Assembly (NCBI GenBank): GCA_963677015.1
Contig: OY781533.1
Span: 2,046,001 to 2,110,000 of the forward strand
DNA from: G963556115 sp963677015
GTDB taxonomy: Bacteria > Planctomycetota > SZUA-567
Direction of reading: 5' to 3'
Length of the DNA: 64,000 nt
Shown: piece after piece, positions 1-10,624 of the stretch
Layout: the number at the start of each line of letters is the position of its first letter
Numbering within the stretch: position 1 is the stretch's first letter
Notes under the pieces: model-generated
Databases searched by the model: none
What the model saw: only the letters and a program-made list of their open reading frames with translations
Told to the model about the DNA's origin: nothing
Made by a program: the position numbers and the translations under genes

Positions 1-164
1 GCATAAAAATTCCGATACCCCTCACACCAGGCGAATGCTCCCTGCAGACGTTTGATATTTCCCCTAATAGCTTCTTCATCATATAAATAAAATGGTCTTT
101 GACCATTTTCAGCTATAATTTTTTCAACAATTTCCTTACCGAACGGAAGCTTATCCTTCTCCAT
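1..164 (-). CDS. lysA: Diaminopimelate decarboxylase, N-terminal part (cut by window edge)
   Basis: The 54 visible codons read MEKDKLPFGKEIVEKIIAEN and continue with PFYLYDEEAIRGNIKRLQ and AFAWCEGYRNFY, the typical opening of PLP-dependent diaminopimelate decarboxylase, which makes lysine from meso-diaminopimelate in the cytoplasm. I chose the ATG at 164 because AGGAG lies 6 bases upstream; the ATG at 170 sits directly on that site. The gene lies downstream of pnp on the same strand but behind a strong terminator, so it probably has its own promoter in 171-258. dapB of the same pathway is at the far end of the window. The rest of the gene lies outside, so catalytic residues cannot be checked. 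Confidence 0.85.
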   Translation of the reverse strand, partial: MEKDKLPFGKEIVEKIIAENGQRPFYLYDEEAIRGNIKRLQGAFAWCEGYRNFY

Positions 165-258
165 ATTCATCTCCTGACTGATACTGTAAACGCCAATAAA
201 ATTTTAATTTGTCTATTATAATACTAAAGAGAATGAGTCAACTTACAATGACCTTCAA

Positions 259-304
259 TAAAAAAAAATGGATCACCGCCAACTGTACAGCAGCGGTAAT
301 CCAT
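259..304 (-). terminator. Rho-independent terminator of pnp
   Basis: On the minus strand a 12-base arm (ATGGATTACCGC, with one mismatch to its partner) closes a 13-base loop and is followed by a run of nine T. It lies 36 bases past the pnp stop and separates pnp from lysA. Confidence 0.85.
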
Positions 305-339
305 CAATACTTTTATAACTAATGCGTTACATAGCGCTC

Positions 340-2526
340 TTATCTGCGCCCTCTGTTATCGCGGCGTGGACCACGGTTATTTCGGACTGGCGGAATATAT
401 TCTTCACCACGTTCCTCAAGAATAACAGCCTTACGGCTCAAACGAATTTTTCCCTGATTATCAACCTCAAGAACTTTAACCTTAAGTTCATCACCAACAT
501 TAACAATACCGTCGATTTCCTTGATAAACTGATCGCTAAGTTCAGATACATGGCACATACCTTCAATACCAGGAAGGATCTCAACGAAACAGCCGAATTC
601 ACGTACACCGGTAACTGGACCGGTATAGATCTTACCAACTTCAGCCACCTGACACATTGATTCAATCTTCTTGACCGCTGCTTTGAGCGCATCACCATCA
701 GGAGCACAGATAGTTACCTCAGCGACATCACCATTCTCTTCAATGTTGATTTCACACTTAGTCTCTTCCTGCATTGCCTTGATAGTCTCACCACCCTTAC
801 CGATGAGCTTACCCATAAATTCACTTGGAACCTTTACCATCTCAAGGCGTGGCGCATGTTCATTAATTTCTGAACGTGGCTCAGCAATACATCCGGTAAT
901 AAGACCAAGAATATGATCAAGACCGGTACGAGCCTGCTTCAATGCCTTCTTCATTGTATCCTGAGAAATACCGGTTATTTTGATATCCATCTGCAGAGCA
1001 GTAATACCCTCAGCTGTACCGCAGACTTTGAAATCCATATCTCCATAATGGTCTTCATCACCAAGAATATCGGTTATAATTACCGGTTCTTCACCTTCAT
1101 CCTGAATCAGCCCCATAGCGATACCTGCTACCGGCGCCTTGATAGGAACACCCGCATCCATAAGTGCCAGAGTACTGCCACAGACAGTAGCCATTGAGGA
1201 AGAGCCATTCATCTCCAGAACTTCACTTACAGCACGGCAGGTATAGGCAAAGCCCTGGTCATGTGGCATAACCGCCTGTAAAGCACGCTGTGCCAGCATA
1301 CCATGACCGATATCACGACGCCCCGGACCACGTGGCGGACGAGCCTCACCAACAGAGAAGCCAGGAGCCTGATAATGAACATACCACATCTCATCATATG
1401 GTTCATGCAGTCCGTCAACCTTCTGAGCATCAAGAGCAGAACCAAGAGTCATAGTTATAAGAGCCTGAGTTTCACCGCGGGTAAAGAGCGCAGAACCGTG
1501 AGTACGAGGTAAAACACCGATACGGCAGTCGATTGGACGTACGGTATACAGGTCACGACCATCAATACGGTCATTGTCTTTGATGTACTTACGAACGACC
1601 TCAGTCTTAACGATAGCAACAGCCTCTTTTACCTCTGCTGCTGTTGGACCTTCTTCCTCACTATCCTCAGCAACAGCGAATTCCTCAACCAGTGCATCTT
1701 TGACCTCACTGAAAGCTTTACCTCTGCCATCTTTATACGGGGTCTTCATGGCGGCAGCAATACGTTCTCTTCCGGCTTCACGGACAGCGTCCAGACATGC
1801 AGGCAACTCTGGCTCAACATATTCAATCGCCTCTTTAGCAGCCTTGCTGGTCAGTTCAGTTACCATCTCGCAAATCTGCTTGATAATCTCATGTCCCTGA
1901 TACAGCGCTTCGAGCATAGCATCTTCAGAGATATTATTCGCCCCAGCCTCAACCATTGTTATAGAATCCGCAGTACCGGCAATTGTAAGATTAAGATCAG
2001 AAGAACGAACTTCAGTCTCTGTTGGATTGATAATAAACGCACCATCAATAATACCTACTCTAACCGCACCCACAGGACCGGCAAATGGGACACCTGAAAG
2101 GCTGCAGGCACAGGCCGCACCTATCATACTGAGGATATCACCAGGATTTTCCATATCACTTGAAAGTACGATGGACTGAATAATTACATCACGCTTAAAT
2201 CCTTTTGGAAATAGCGGACGTATAGGACGGTCGGTCAAGCGCATAGTGAGTGTTTCGTGAGTTGATGGTGCCTTTTCACGTTTAAAGAAACCACCAGGGA
2301 ACTTTCCGGCAGCATAAGTCTTTTCACGGTAATCAACCATCAATGGGAAGAAATCACCATCTTCTCTCTCATCACCCAGAGCCATGGCAGACAATACAAC
2401 AGTGTCCCCATACTGTACCAGACACGCTCCAGCTGCCTGCTTGGCAACAAGACCGGTACTGATCTTCAGAGTTCTGCCGGCGATTTCGCGTTCAACAACT
2501 GTTTCATTAAATCTAATTTGTTCCAT
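340..2526 (-). CDS. pnp: Polyribonucleotide nucleotidyltransferase (PNPase)
   Basis: PNPase is the phosphorolytic 3'-5' exoribonuclease of mRNA decay. The 728-residue protein has the full domain order: first RNase PH domain (about 12-145, with RPIRPLFPKGF), helical linker (about 150-235), second RNase PH domain (about 325-545, with the active-site segment GDEDHYGDMDFKV), KH domain with the GKGG loop (about 565-620), and S1 domain (about 630-700). It ends in an Arg-rich tail (NNRGPRRDNRGRR). GGAG lies just upstream of the ATG. It follows rpsO, the common bacterial order, but a strong hairpin sits between them, so expression may be partly read-through and partly from a leader promoter. Confidence 0.97.
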   Translation of the reverse strand: MEQIRFNETVVEREIAGRTLKISTGLVAKQAAGACLVQYGDTVVLSAMALGDEREDGDFFPLMVDYREKTYAAGKFPGGFFKREKAPSTHETLTMRLTDRPIRPLFPKGFKRDVIIQSIVLSSDMENPGDILSMIGAACACSLSGVPFAGPVGAVRVGIIDGAFIINPTETEVRSSDLNLTIAGTADSITMVEAGANNISEDAMLEALYQGHEIIKQICEMVTELTSKAAKEAIEYVEPELPACLDAVREAGRERIAAAMKTPYKDGRGKAFSEVKDALVEEFAVAEDSEEEGPTAAEVKEAVAIVKTEVVRKYIKDNDRIDGRDLYTVRPIDCRIGVLPRTHGSALFTRGETQALITMTLGSALDAQKVDGLHEPYDEMWYVHYQAPGFSVGEARPPRGPGRRDIGHGMLAQRALQAVMPHDQGFAYTCRAVSEVLEMNGSSSMATVCGSTLALMDAGVPIKAPVAGIAMGLIQDEGEEPVIITDILGDEDHYGDMDFKVCGTAEGITALQMDIKITGISQDTMKKALKQARTGLDHILGLITGCIAEPRSEINEHAPRLEMVKVPSEFMGKLIGKGGETIKAMQEETKCEINIEENGDVAEVTICAPDGDALKAAVKKIESMCQVAEVGKIYTGPVTGVREFGCFVEILPGIEGMCHVSELSDQFIKEIDGIVNVGDELKVKVLEVDNQGKIRLSRKAVILEERGEEYIPPVRNNRGPRRDNRGRR

Positions 2527-2683
2527 AAATTCTCCATAAATTAAATGGTTCTTTGAGACGGCGATTACTCTGGCTTATCAGTGTTCAGTCCATAACTTTT
2601 ATATAAATAAAGCTATAGAGTGAAAACTGAGATCCAGCAATCCCCGTGCTCAGAAAGCCAATAAAAAAACATTCTTACAGCAC

Positions 2684-2701
2684 ACGGCATTCTAATGCCG
2701 T
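2684..2701 (-). other. Small hairpin in the pnp leader
   Basis: ACGGCAT and ATGCCGT form a perfect 7-base stem with a 4-base loop in the rpsO-pnp spacer. No T-run follows directly, so it is not a standard terminator. In E. coli the pnp leader carries an RNase III-cut hairpin used in autoregulation; whether this one has that role is inference only. Confidence 0.4.
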
Positions 2702-2732
2702 CAAACTGCAAATATAAATAATAAAATATACA

Positions 2733-2760
2733 GAAAACAGGGTCGCACCTGCGACCCTGT
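2733..2760 (-). terminator. Terminator-like hairpin after rpsO
   Basis: On the minus strand ACAGGGTCGCA and TGCGACCCTGT form a perfect 11-base stem with a 2-base gap for the loop, followed by TTTTCTGT. It lies 10 bases after the rpsO stop. It could terminate rpsO transcription or act as a processing site before pnp. Confidence 0.75.
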
Positions 2761-2770
2761 AATAACTGAA

Positions 2771-3049
2771 TTAGTCAAGCTTGGCGCGGAGTTCAAGAGC
2801 TTTAACGATATTAGTATAACGTTCATGGCTCTTACTACGCAGATATTTTAGAAGCTTGTTACGTGAATTAACCATACCAATAAGACCGCGACGTGAATGG
2901 TTATCCTTGAAATGATCACGAAGATGCTCAGTAAGAACGGCAATCTGTTTGGTCAAAAGCGCAATCTGCACTTCAGGACTGCCAGTATCACCTTCTTTGA
3001 TCGCATACTGCTTGATAATTTCTGCTTTCTCTTCAATTGTTAATGACAT
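2771..3049 (-). CDS. rpsO: 30S ribosomal protein S15
   Basis: The 92-residue protein matches S15 over its whole length (usual length 88-90). Family motifs are GDTGSPEVQIALLT, LTEHLRDHFKDNHSRRGLI and VNSRNKLLKYLR. S15 is a primary binding protein of the central domain of 16S rRNA. The start is clear, with AAGGAG seven bases before the ATG. It is the first gene of the rpsO-pnp pair on the minus strand, the usual arrangement in bacteria. Confidence 0.97.
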   Translation of the reverse strand: MSLTIEEKAEIIKQYAIKEGDTGSPEVQIALLTKQIAVLTEHLRDHFKDNHSRRGLIGMVNSRNKLLKYLRSKSHERYTNIVKALELRAKLD

Positions 3050-3324
3050 TATTTCTCCTTGTTATTATAAATATACCGAATATGATACACGAATTCAATG
3101 AAATTATATAATTCTCAACAGCGCTCAAACAGAGTGCAATTTCACGCGAAATCAGTATATCAGGGTTAGGAGCGGAGTGATAACAGAAAGGTAAAACAAA
3201 CTGTATACTTATTAATACATAAGCATTAACAAAAAACAGTAAAGTATAATTTCAGATACCAACCACAACCGCCGTATACCAACTGTTTCTGCTGCACAGT
3301 ATTTACAAACGCTGTAGATGTTAC

Positions 3325-3346
3325 AATCGGTTTATAGCCGATTTTT
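3325..3346 (+). terminator. Orphan terminator-like hairpin in a 470-base gap
   Basis: AATCGG and CCGATT form a 6-base stem with a 7-base loop followed by T's. It is the only recognisable structure in 3050-3521, the AT-rich gap between the divergent rpsO and the exported protein at 3522. No open frame or known RNA ends at it. It may be the end of a small untranslated RNA or chance. Confidence 0.25.
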
Positions 3347-3521
3347 AATAATCTTAGTGGAAATCACCTCAATTGCAAGATCAATTTTAAAAACCTCAGC
3401 ATTATATGATAATTTTTAAACTCGAAATTTGAAATAATATTACTCTTGCTTAAAACAAAAAAAACTTCATAATACCATTCATAAAAATATACGCAATTCA
3501 TTACATATTAAGGAAATATTT

Positions 3522-4457
3522 ATGACAAAAGCCCTGCTTTGCTGCCTGGCAGTATTAATTCTTTCACCACTGACTCTGGCAATTGACAATCCGTGGGACA
3601 CCCGACTTCCCCTTGAATCAGGATTAATTACCTACAAGTCTTCCGGCAGCATGCGCGGCAAAAAGGCTTTATACTTTAAGAATTACGGTAAAATTCGTGC
3701 TGAATATGAAAAAACAGAAACAAAACTAATGGGTATGTCTCATATAGAAAGCACTATAAAAATAACCACCCCAGACTGGATCTATACAATCGACAAACAA
3801 TCCCGCACCGGAACCAGAGAGATTAATCCCGACAAATATCTAATCAGTGAGTTCAACCGCCTTTCTAATGACGATAAAATTAAAGTTGTAAATCAACTTG
3901 GTAAAAACGGAAAAATAGGACTGGAAGGCTTCAAAGGCAAAATGGAGCGAAACGCCACCAAGCTTCTAGGATTTGACTGCGACCGCATTACGTTTATGGG
4001 GACTGAGGTTTACGTTATCTCAGGCACTGATATTCCACTCAAGACCTCGGGCAGCGCCATGGGTATTAATGTCAGTGAAACCGCCATTTCTGTTAAAAAA
4101 GGAATCCCACCGGCAAAAGCCTTCAAGCTTCCGAAGATTCATTATGACAACCCCATTCAGACAGAGGCAGAATTACAGCAGCAGGCAAGGGACATAATAA
4201 GAAGCATTCTGGAAGACAGACCGCTGCAAATTTCAGATCAGGACAGCTTTGAGCAGGATGATATGCTATCAGACGAAAGCGAATTCGACTTCGGCGATAT
4301 AGATAATATGAGCGATGAACAGGCAATTCGCTTACGACAGCAGCAGCGTTATAACAACGCTGATGACTATACCGATGATGACGACTCGGATAATACTCAG
4401 GAAGCGACAAAAGAACTTCAGCGCGGACTGACGACAATGTTTAAAAACATGTTCTGA
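3522..4457 (+). CDS. Exported protein of unknown function with a very acidic C-terminal tail
   Basis: The 311-residue protein starts with a clear signal peptide (MTKALLCCLAVLILSPLTLA) and is probably periplasmic or at the cell surface. Residues about 25-205 look like a beta-rich domain with lines such as GSMRGKKALYFKNYGKIR and TPDWIYTIDKQSRTGTR, reminiscent of DUF4412-type proteins, but I cannot assign it firmly. From about residue 230 the chain is rich in Asp, Glu, Ser and Gln (for example DNMSDEQAIRL, DDYTDDDDSD) and probably unfolded, ending in a short amphipathic stretch (LQRGLTTMFKNMF). AGGAA precedes the ATG. The gene is monocistronic, with a hairpin after it. Function unknown. Confidence 0.75.
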   Translation: MTKALLCCLAVLILSPLTLAIDNPWDTRLPLESGLITYKSSGSMRGKKALYFKNYGKIRAEYEKTETKLMGMSHIESTIKITTPDWIYTIDKQSRTGTREINPDKYLISEFNRLSNDDKIKVVNQLGKNGKIGLEGFKGKMERNATKLLGFDCDRITFMGTEVYVISGTDIPLKTSGSAMGINVSETAISVKKGIPPAKAFKLPKIHYDNPIQTEAELQQQARDIIRSILEDRPLQISDQDSFEQDDMLSDESEFDFGDIDNMSDEQAIRLRQQQRYNNADDYTDDDDSDNTQEATKELQRGLTTMFKNMF

Positions 4458-4498
4458 GCTCCCAGCTGTATTTTCTTCCCAAGTTTGAATAATACCGA

Positions 4499-4534
4499 CA
4501 AACAGGGTCACCGGCATACCGGTGGCCTTGTTTG
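4499..4534 (+). terminator. Hairpin after the exported protein gene
   Basis: A 16-base stem (CAAACAGGGTCACCGG against CCGGTGGCCTTGTTTG, two G-U pairs in RNA) with a 4-base loop lies 42 bases after the stop codon. The following T-rich stretch (CCTTATTATTAT) is weak. The rest of the gap up to 4944 is very AT-rich and shows no gene. Confidence 0.6.
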
Positions 4535-4944
4535 CCTTATTATTATAAACAATAATAATGCAAACACCCAGCTATAAGCAACTTATTTTAGTTACACTGC
4601 AATTTTCACTTACTTCCGCTTTGTGCTCACATTTTACCTGCAAACGAGTATAGAATCGCATAAAAAAATATTACAACATACACAAAAATAAATAAATACT
4701 TCCTGTAAAACAACACTTACACGTCACATACAAATCTACAAATTCGCATAAAAAAATATCATATAACAAATTATAAATCAAACATTTAACCAAAATGACC
4801 CAACAACAGTAGCATTTATTACAATGCGAATACCGCACCTGTGAAAACTACATATTACTCCACAAAAAATATTTATTTTTCTCATTGCATTAGCAGATAA
4901 TTTCAGATAACATTATCATCTTACCAATAGGAGTTCTAAAGAAG

Positions 4945-6369
<1,425 letters not shown>

Positions 6370-6623
6370 AACAACGCAACTATTAAGTATGGTCAATAGT
6401 ATTTTTAATCAGGATAATATCACTTTATAGCAAAGATACAGCAGAACTCTAGTATTTCCAGTTTCTGTTATTCAGTGAGACCCAAACATCTCAACTAATA
6501 TCAGAATACCGGATCACCGATAGTCAAATATATAGGGAAGATATGTCATCTAGGTTTCATCGGTACGAATAATCGTATATGCTGAATAACTATTCTAAAA
6601 CTTAATTTGTTAGCACCAGGGGA

Positions 6624-6663
6624 AAAATAAGGAGTAATAGCATGGGCTATTGCTCCTTATTTT
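6624..6663. terminator. Bidirectional terminator between citrate synthase and xer
   Basis: AAAATAAGGAGTAATAGC and GCTATTGCTCCTTATTTT form an 18-base stem with one mismatch and a 4-base loop, with A's on one side and T's on the other. It can end both the rightward gltA transcript and the leftward xer transcript. The remainder of 6370-6690 shows nothing else. Confidence 0.85.
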
Positions 6664-6690
6664 AAAAATCATTATTATACTCCAGCAAGA

Positions 6691-7641
6691 CTATGCCGTT
6701 CTGGCTTCAATCCCATTATCGGTATTATCACGAGGATGCGCCTGATCATACAGCGCCTTCATCTCTTCTCCGGTTATATGGGTATATATTTGAGTAGATG
6801 AAATATTTTCATGCCCCAGCAACTCCTGCACTATACGCAAGTCTGCTCCCCGCTGCAATAAATGAGTGGCAAAAGAATGCCGCAAGGTATGAGGTGTCAC
6901 TTCACAAGATAAACCTGCCTGCGCAACATAACTCCCGAGCATTCTTCTTATACTGCGGGTGGTGAGCCTGCTGCCCCGGAAATTAACAAATACCGCACTC
7001 TGATCAAATTTAATATAATCCGGATGCTGATACTTAGCCTGAATATAAGTGTGCAGAGCATCTGTTGCATATTTTCCAATAGGATTTATTCTTTCCTTCA
7101 TTCCTTTTCCTTTGGAACGAATTGTCTGACGCACCAGATCTATATCCTCATGGTTCAGACCAACGAGTTCGAATGTACGCAGCCCGGCACTATACAATAG
7201 CTCAAGAATCGCTTTATCGCGCAAGCCAATAAAGGTTTGATCTTCCGGAGCCGAGAGCAGCTTTTCAACATCTTCAACACTAAGAAATACCGGCAGTTTC
7301 TTTTCAAGCTTGGGAGTGCGAATATTCTGTGCCGGATTGGTCTGCATTCTTCCGCGTTTTAATTGAAATTTATAGAAACTCCGCAACGCAGCTGTTTTTC
7401 TCGCAATCGTCTGCTTACTGATGCCATTCTCATTGAGCTGAGCCATAAAACCTCGTATAGAAGTATACTCCACTTTATAGGGAAATAACTCGCCATTACC
7501 ACCAGCTACCAGATAGTCATAAAACTGCGACAAATCAACCCCATAATTTCGTACGGTATGTTCCGATAAGTTTCTCTCCAACTTTATATACTCCAGAAAC
7601 TCATGAACAGCAATATGACTACTCTCACTAAAAACGGACAT
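6691..7641 (-). CDS. xerC: Tyrosine recombinase XerC/XerD
   Basis: The protein (316 residues) has the N-terminal SAM-like core-binding domain (about 8-105) and the tyrosine recombinase catalytic domain (about 120-300). All catalytic residues are visible: R155 (SAGLRTFEL), K177/K179 (RSKGKGMKER), H251 and R254 (TPHTLRHSF), H277 (LLGHENISS) and nucleophile Y286 (QIYTHI). Length and sequence fit the chromosome-dimer resolvases rather than a phage integrase. XerC and XerD cannot be told apart from this alone. I chose the ATG at 7641 (GGAG 8 bases upstream); the open frame extends to 7764 but that part does not look like Xer. No attachment sites or mobile genes are nearby. Confidence 0.92.
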   Translation of the reverse strand: MSVFSESSHIAVHEFLEYIKLERNLSEHTVRNYGVDLSQFYDYLVAGGNGELFPYKVEYTSIRGFMAQLNENGISKQTIARKTAALRSFYKFQLKRGRMQTNPAQNIRTPKLEKKLPVFLSVEDVEKLLSAPEDQTFIGLRDKAILELLYSAGLRTFELVGLNHEDIDLVRQTIRSKGKGMKERINPIGKYATDALHTYIQAKYQHPDYIKFDQSAVFVNFRGSRLTTRSIRRMLGSYVAQAGLSCEVTPHTLRHSFATHLLQRGADLRIVQELLGHENISSTQIYTHITGEEMKALYDQAHPRDNTDNGIEARTA

Positions 7642-7957
7642 AATATTTCTCCGATACATACCGGCCACAAGGTTTAATGCGGCCAGAGACAATAACAGAT
7701 ACAAACGGCTTGCAGAACGCTCCCCAAATACCAATAATATTTTATCGGTCATTACTGTTACCAATCTCCAGCCAATCCAGATAGATTCCGGTTATAGTTG
7801 GCGAACTTATATGCATTTCATAGCAGCATTCAGCCATCATAGCGACATTACTTTACTCCCAAACAAAGTACGTTTATATTCCCGCATAACTCATTTACCC
7901 GCAACACCAGTAATCCATAAAACAACCATTAATTATCCAAGCTCTTTTCATAGAAAT

Positions 7958-7992
7958 AAATAAAGAGTCGGCAAATCACCGACTCTTTATTT
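7958..7992 (-). terminator. Terminator of the TolC-family gene
   Basis: AAATAAAGAGTCGG and CCGACTCTTTATTT form a perfect 14-base stem with a 7-base loop just after the leftward TolC gene. A- and T-rich arms would let it work in both directions. The gap 7642-7957 before it shows no gene. Confidence 0.85.
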
Positions 7993-8018
7993 AACAACTA
8001 TCTTTATTTAAAAGTTAT

Positions 8019-9893
8019 TTAGAAGAATAATTTGGGACCAGCAATGTCCTTCTCTACTTGAGTTTCGGTGCTTTGCTTTTTAGCGGCTCCCGCAACCTTA
8101 GAATCAACTCTTGCCGGTGCAACCTGCATATTATAGACATTTGAAACAGGCTTGCGAACCTGCTGAGATTTAGAGGCAGAGGCATCATCCGCCAAAAGAT
8201 CATCAGGTACAGCCAAGGCCTTCAGAGAATCTTCAATATCCTTATGACTAAACTTATCTGCACGTTTTTTAATCTTACGCGGTGCATTCTTAACAACCTG
8301 ATATCCCTTCACCGTTGTATTAGTCTCATGCTGATACTTACCGATAGAATACTCAAGATCAACCAGCGAAATATTATAAGTGGCAACACCTTCCCAGTAC
8401 AATTGCTGAGACTGCGCCAGTGAATCTCTCGCATCAAGAATATCAAGATAATCACCCGCACCTTCATCCCACTTGATAGTCTCCTGCTTGAGAACACGCT
8501 CAGCCTGAGTTACATTCTCTTTCTGTGACTTGACCCAGTCAATAGATGAAAGCAGAGTAAGCACAGAAGCTTTTACTTCTTCCTTGACGTTATCAATTGT
8601 ATCCTCAGTAGCAAACTCATAACTGTCAAGAATCGCTTTTGCCTGAATAATCTGACCGCGTACCAACTGACCGCCTCCGGCAAGAACATTCCAGCTCATT
8701 TCAAAGCCGGCACTCCAGGTCCAGTCAGTTCCGCGCTTACCCAGAGTCGAGCTGCTTGACGCACCGGAGAACCTGTTTGTCTGCCCCCAGCTGGCAACAG
8801 CAGAGAGTTCAGGATACAGTCCGGACTTTGCCTGCTTGATATTTTCTTTCTGAATCGCTTCATTCAATTTACTTGCTTTGATTTCTGGTCTTGATGCCAT
8901 AGCTTCAGCAGTAAGACTGTCAACGGAACCGGGATCGAGCTCTTTAAATTCAAAAGGAGTAGTCAATGTAAGTTCAGTGTCCAGCGGAGCTCCGACAAGA
9001 CGCAGTACATTCACCCGATAAACATCATACTCACTCTTAGACTTTATATATTGAGCTTCAGCAATCTTGTACTGAACCTGATACTTTAGCACTTCAATCT
9101 CTGCAACATCATCAGCTTCATAACGCCTTTTCGTCTTCTCCCAGTACTCTTTGGCAATTTCTGCCTGATCTTTATATATCTCAGTAAGTTTCTCATAATA
9201 CTGAGTATAATAATACTGCGTACGCAAAGTTTTGATTACAGCCTGCCGTGAAACTTTTATATCCTCACTAACCCAGTCTTCATAAAGTTTAGAAGATCTG
9301 ATAGCTGAGAATATTGCCCCGCCCTGAAACAGTGGCTGAGAGACATCAACAGAATAAGCAGAAGTATTTCGTCCCGCTGGCGTTGCACGTGAACTTTGCC
9401 CTTCGTAGGCATTGTACTCAAGACTTCTTTTCTGTGACCACAGGGTACTTGCAGAAAGTCCGACACTTGGAAGAGCCCCGCCAATCGCCTCAATGCGCTG
9501 ACCTTTAGCACCCATTTTCTGTGTAAGAGCCTGCTTGAAAGTTGGCGAATAATTTATCGCCATCATCTCAGCATCATCAATAGAGAGGTTTAACACTCCA
9601 TGCTCGATCGAACCTGTAGTGTTATAAATATAAGTCGTTCCATCCTCAATAACCTCAATCCCAGCATCATTTCCCTGATAAACAGCGGTACCGCTGACAG
9701 CATCTGGATTAGTACCGTCATAATAGACCGTAGGCAATTTATCCAAATTCTTTTCATCATCAAGGTTTACTACAACTCCATTATCATCAACCTTAACATC
9801 AGTAGCGCCAAAATCATCAGCTCCAGCTGAAAAACCCGACACAAGAAGACCCAAGCCGATAATAGTGTATCTCTTCAAATAATTCATGTTCAT
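8019..9893 (-). CDS. TolC-family outer-membrane efflux protein
   Basis: The protein (624 residues) begins with a signal peptide (LKRYTIIGLGLLVSGFSAGA), then about 90 residues of acidic sequence, then two OEP repeats: roughly 110-320 (SLEYNAYEGQ, DVSQPLFQGGAIFSAI, LKYQVQYKIAEAQYI) and 330-530 (SRPEIKASKLNEAIQKENIK, SWNVLAGGGQLVRGQIIQAK, LDILDARDSLAQSQQLYW). It forms outer-membrane export channels for RND, MFP-ABC or type I systems. A Lys/Ser/Ala-rich tail of about 100 residues ends in Phe. I took the ATG at 9893, which has GAGGA at good spacing. No pump gene is adjacent; the RND operon at 44.5-49.8 kb lacks its own channel and could use this one (inference). Confidence 0.9.
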   Translation of the reverse strand: MNMNYLKRYTIIGLGLLVSGFSAGADDFGATDVKVDDNGVVVNLDDEKNLDKLPTVYYDGTNPDAVSGTAVYQGNDAGIEVIEDGTTYIYNTTGSIEHGVLNLSIDDAEMMAINYSPTFKQALTQKMGAKGQRIEAIGGALPSVGLSASTLWSQKRSLEYNAYEGQSSRATPAGRNTSAYSVDVSQPLFQGGAIFSAIRSSKLYEDWVSEDIKVSRQAVIKTLRTQYYYTQYYEKLTEIYKDQAEIAKEYWEKTKRRYEADDVAEIEVLKYQVQYKIAEAQYIKSKSEYDVYRVNVLRLVGAPLDTELTLTTPFEFKELDPGSVDSLTAEAMASRPEIKASKLNEAIQKENIKQAKSGLYPELSAVASWGQTNRFSGASSSSTLGKRGTDWTWSAGFEMSWNVLAGGGQLVRGQIIQAKAILDSYEFATEDTIDNVKEEVKASVLTLLSSIDWVKSQKENVTQAERVLKQETIKWDEGAGDYLDILDARDSLAQSQQLYWEGVATYNISLVDLEYSIGKYQHETNTTVKGYQVVKNAPRKIKKRADKFSHKDIEDSLKALAVPDDLLADDASASKSQQVRKPVSNVYNMQVAPARVDSKVAGAAKKQSTETQVEKDIAGPKLFF

Positions 9894-10624
9894 ATAATTC
9901 CTCAAATGTTAGTATCGTCATAAACAATATGAGTTATTTAGACCGCTCAAAACGAGCAAAAGCTTTTATTACAAGCTCTTCTGAAAATACATAATCAAAC
10001 ATTACTGCATTATAACTAGTCGTCATTTTTTTTCAATAAACATTAAACATTTTATCAACAATAACTAAACTTTTTGTTTAAATCAACCTCTATCAGATAC
10101 ATAAGACATAAACACATAAGAAGTAATGTAAAATAAACACCACTCTAAAATTATCCACAAAATACTGACAAATGTAAACTCTTACAATAATACAACTTTA
10201 ACCGGAAAAAACCACTGAATGAAAATATTTTCCGTCCCCTCTGATTTCTCAAAAAGGGTTGGTTTCAAAACGTTTGCTATCACCTTCCCCCACCCGCAAA
10301 CCCGATATCAACATTTTTTCAACAAAACAATCAGTTGCATCGGGTATCGGCATTAAGTAAAATACACTTATTCAGATTTAACAATCAGCTTCTGCATGAA
10401 CAGCCGAACTTTGTCATATCTGAAATATCGGGGGAGGAATATCTAACGAACAGATTAATTCCTGCACATTTTTAAGAAAACAGTTATTTGCGGTTTCCGG
10501 CAAATTCATATTATTTGTCAGAAACGACAATGTTTATTAATGATCATGCGCCCTGAAAAAAACAATTTTAACCGTATAACTTTTAGTAACTAACGACTTT
10601 AGACTATCTAGAAACAATTATAAT
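9894..10624. promoter_or_regulatory. 730-base AT-rich non-coding region with DnaA box, upstream of dnaA-like gene
   Basis: No supported gene lies here. It contains a perfect consensus DnaA box, TTATCCACA, at 10151-10159, and a one-mismatch copy, TTATCAACA, at 10052-10060. Small inverted repeats lie near 10303-10345 (CCCGAT/ATCGGG) and 10516-10531 (TTGTC/GACAA). It separates the divergent TolC and DnaA-like genes and so must hold both promoters. It could be an autoregulatory dnaA promoter or a replication origin; only two good boxes are visible by eye, fewer than in many origins. Confidence 0.5.
10151..10159 (+). promoter_or_regulatory. DnaA box (perfect consensus)
   Basis: The nine bases TTATCCACA match the high-affinity DnaA box exactly, within the non-coding region 466 bases before the dnaA-like start codon. 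Confidence 0.65.

Noticed and set aside
6691..7764. Tyrosine recombinase as a sign of a mobile element or integron
   Set aside because: Size, domain pattern and neighbours fit chromosomal XerC/XerD; no attachment repeats, cargo or phage genes are seen.
7642..7764. N-terminal 41-residue extension of the Xer protein
   Set aside because: No ribosome-binding site at the outer start, and the sequence does not resemble Xer; the ATG at 7641 has GGAG at good spacing.
10396..10446. 16-codon frame (MNSRTLSYLKYRGRNI) as a leader peptide before dnaA
   Set aside because: No ribosome-binding site before it and no attenuator structure after it; likely chance.
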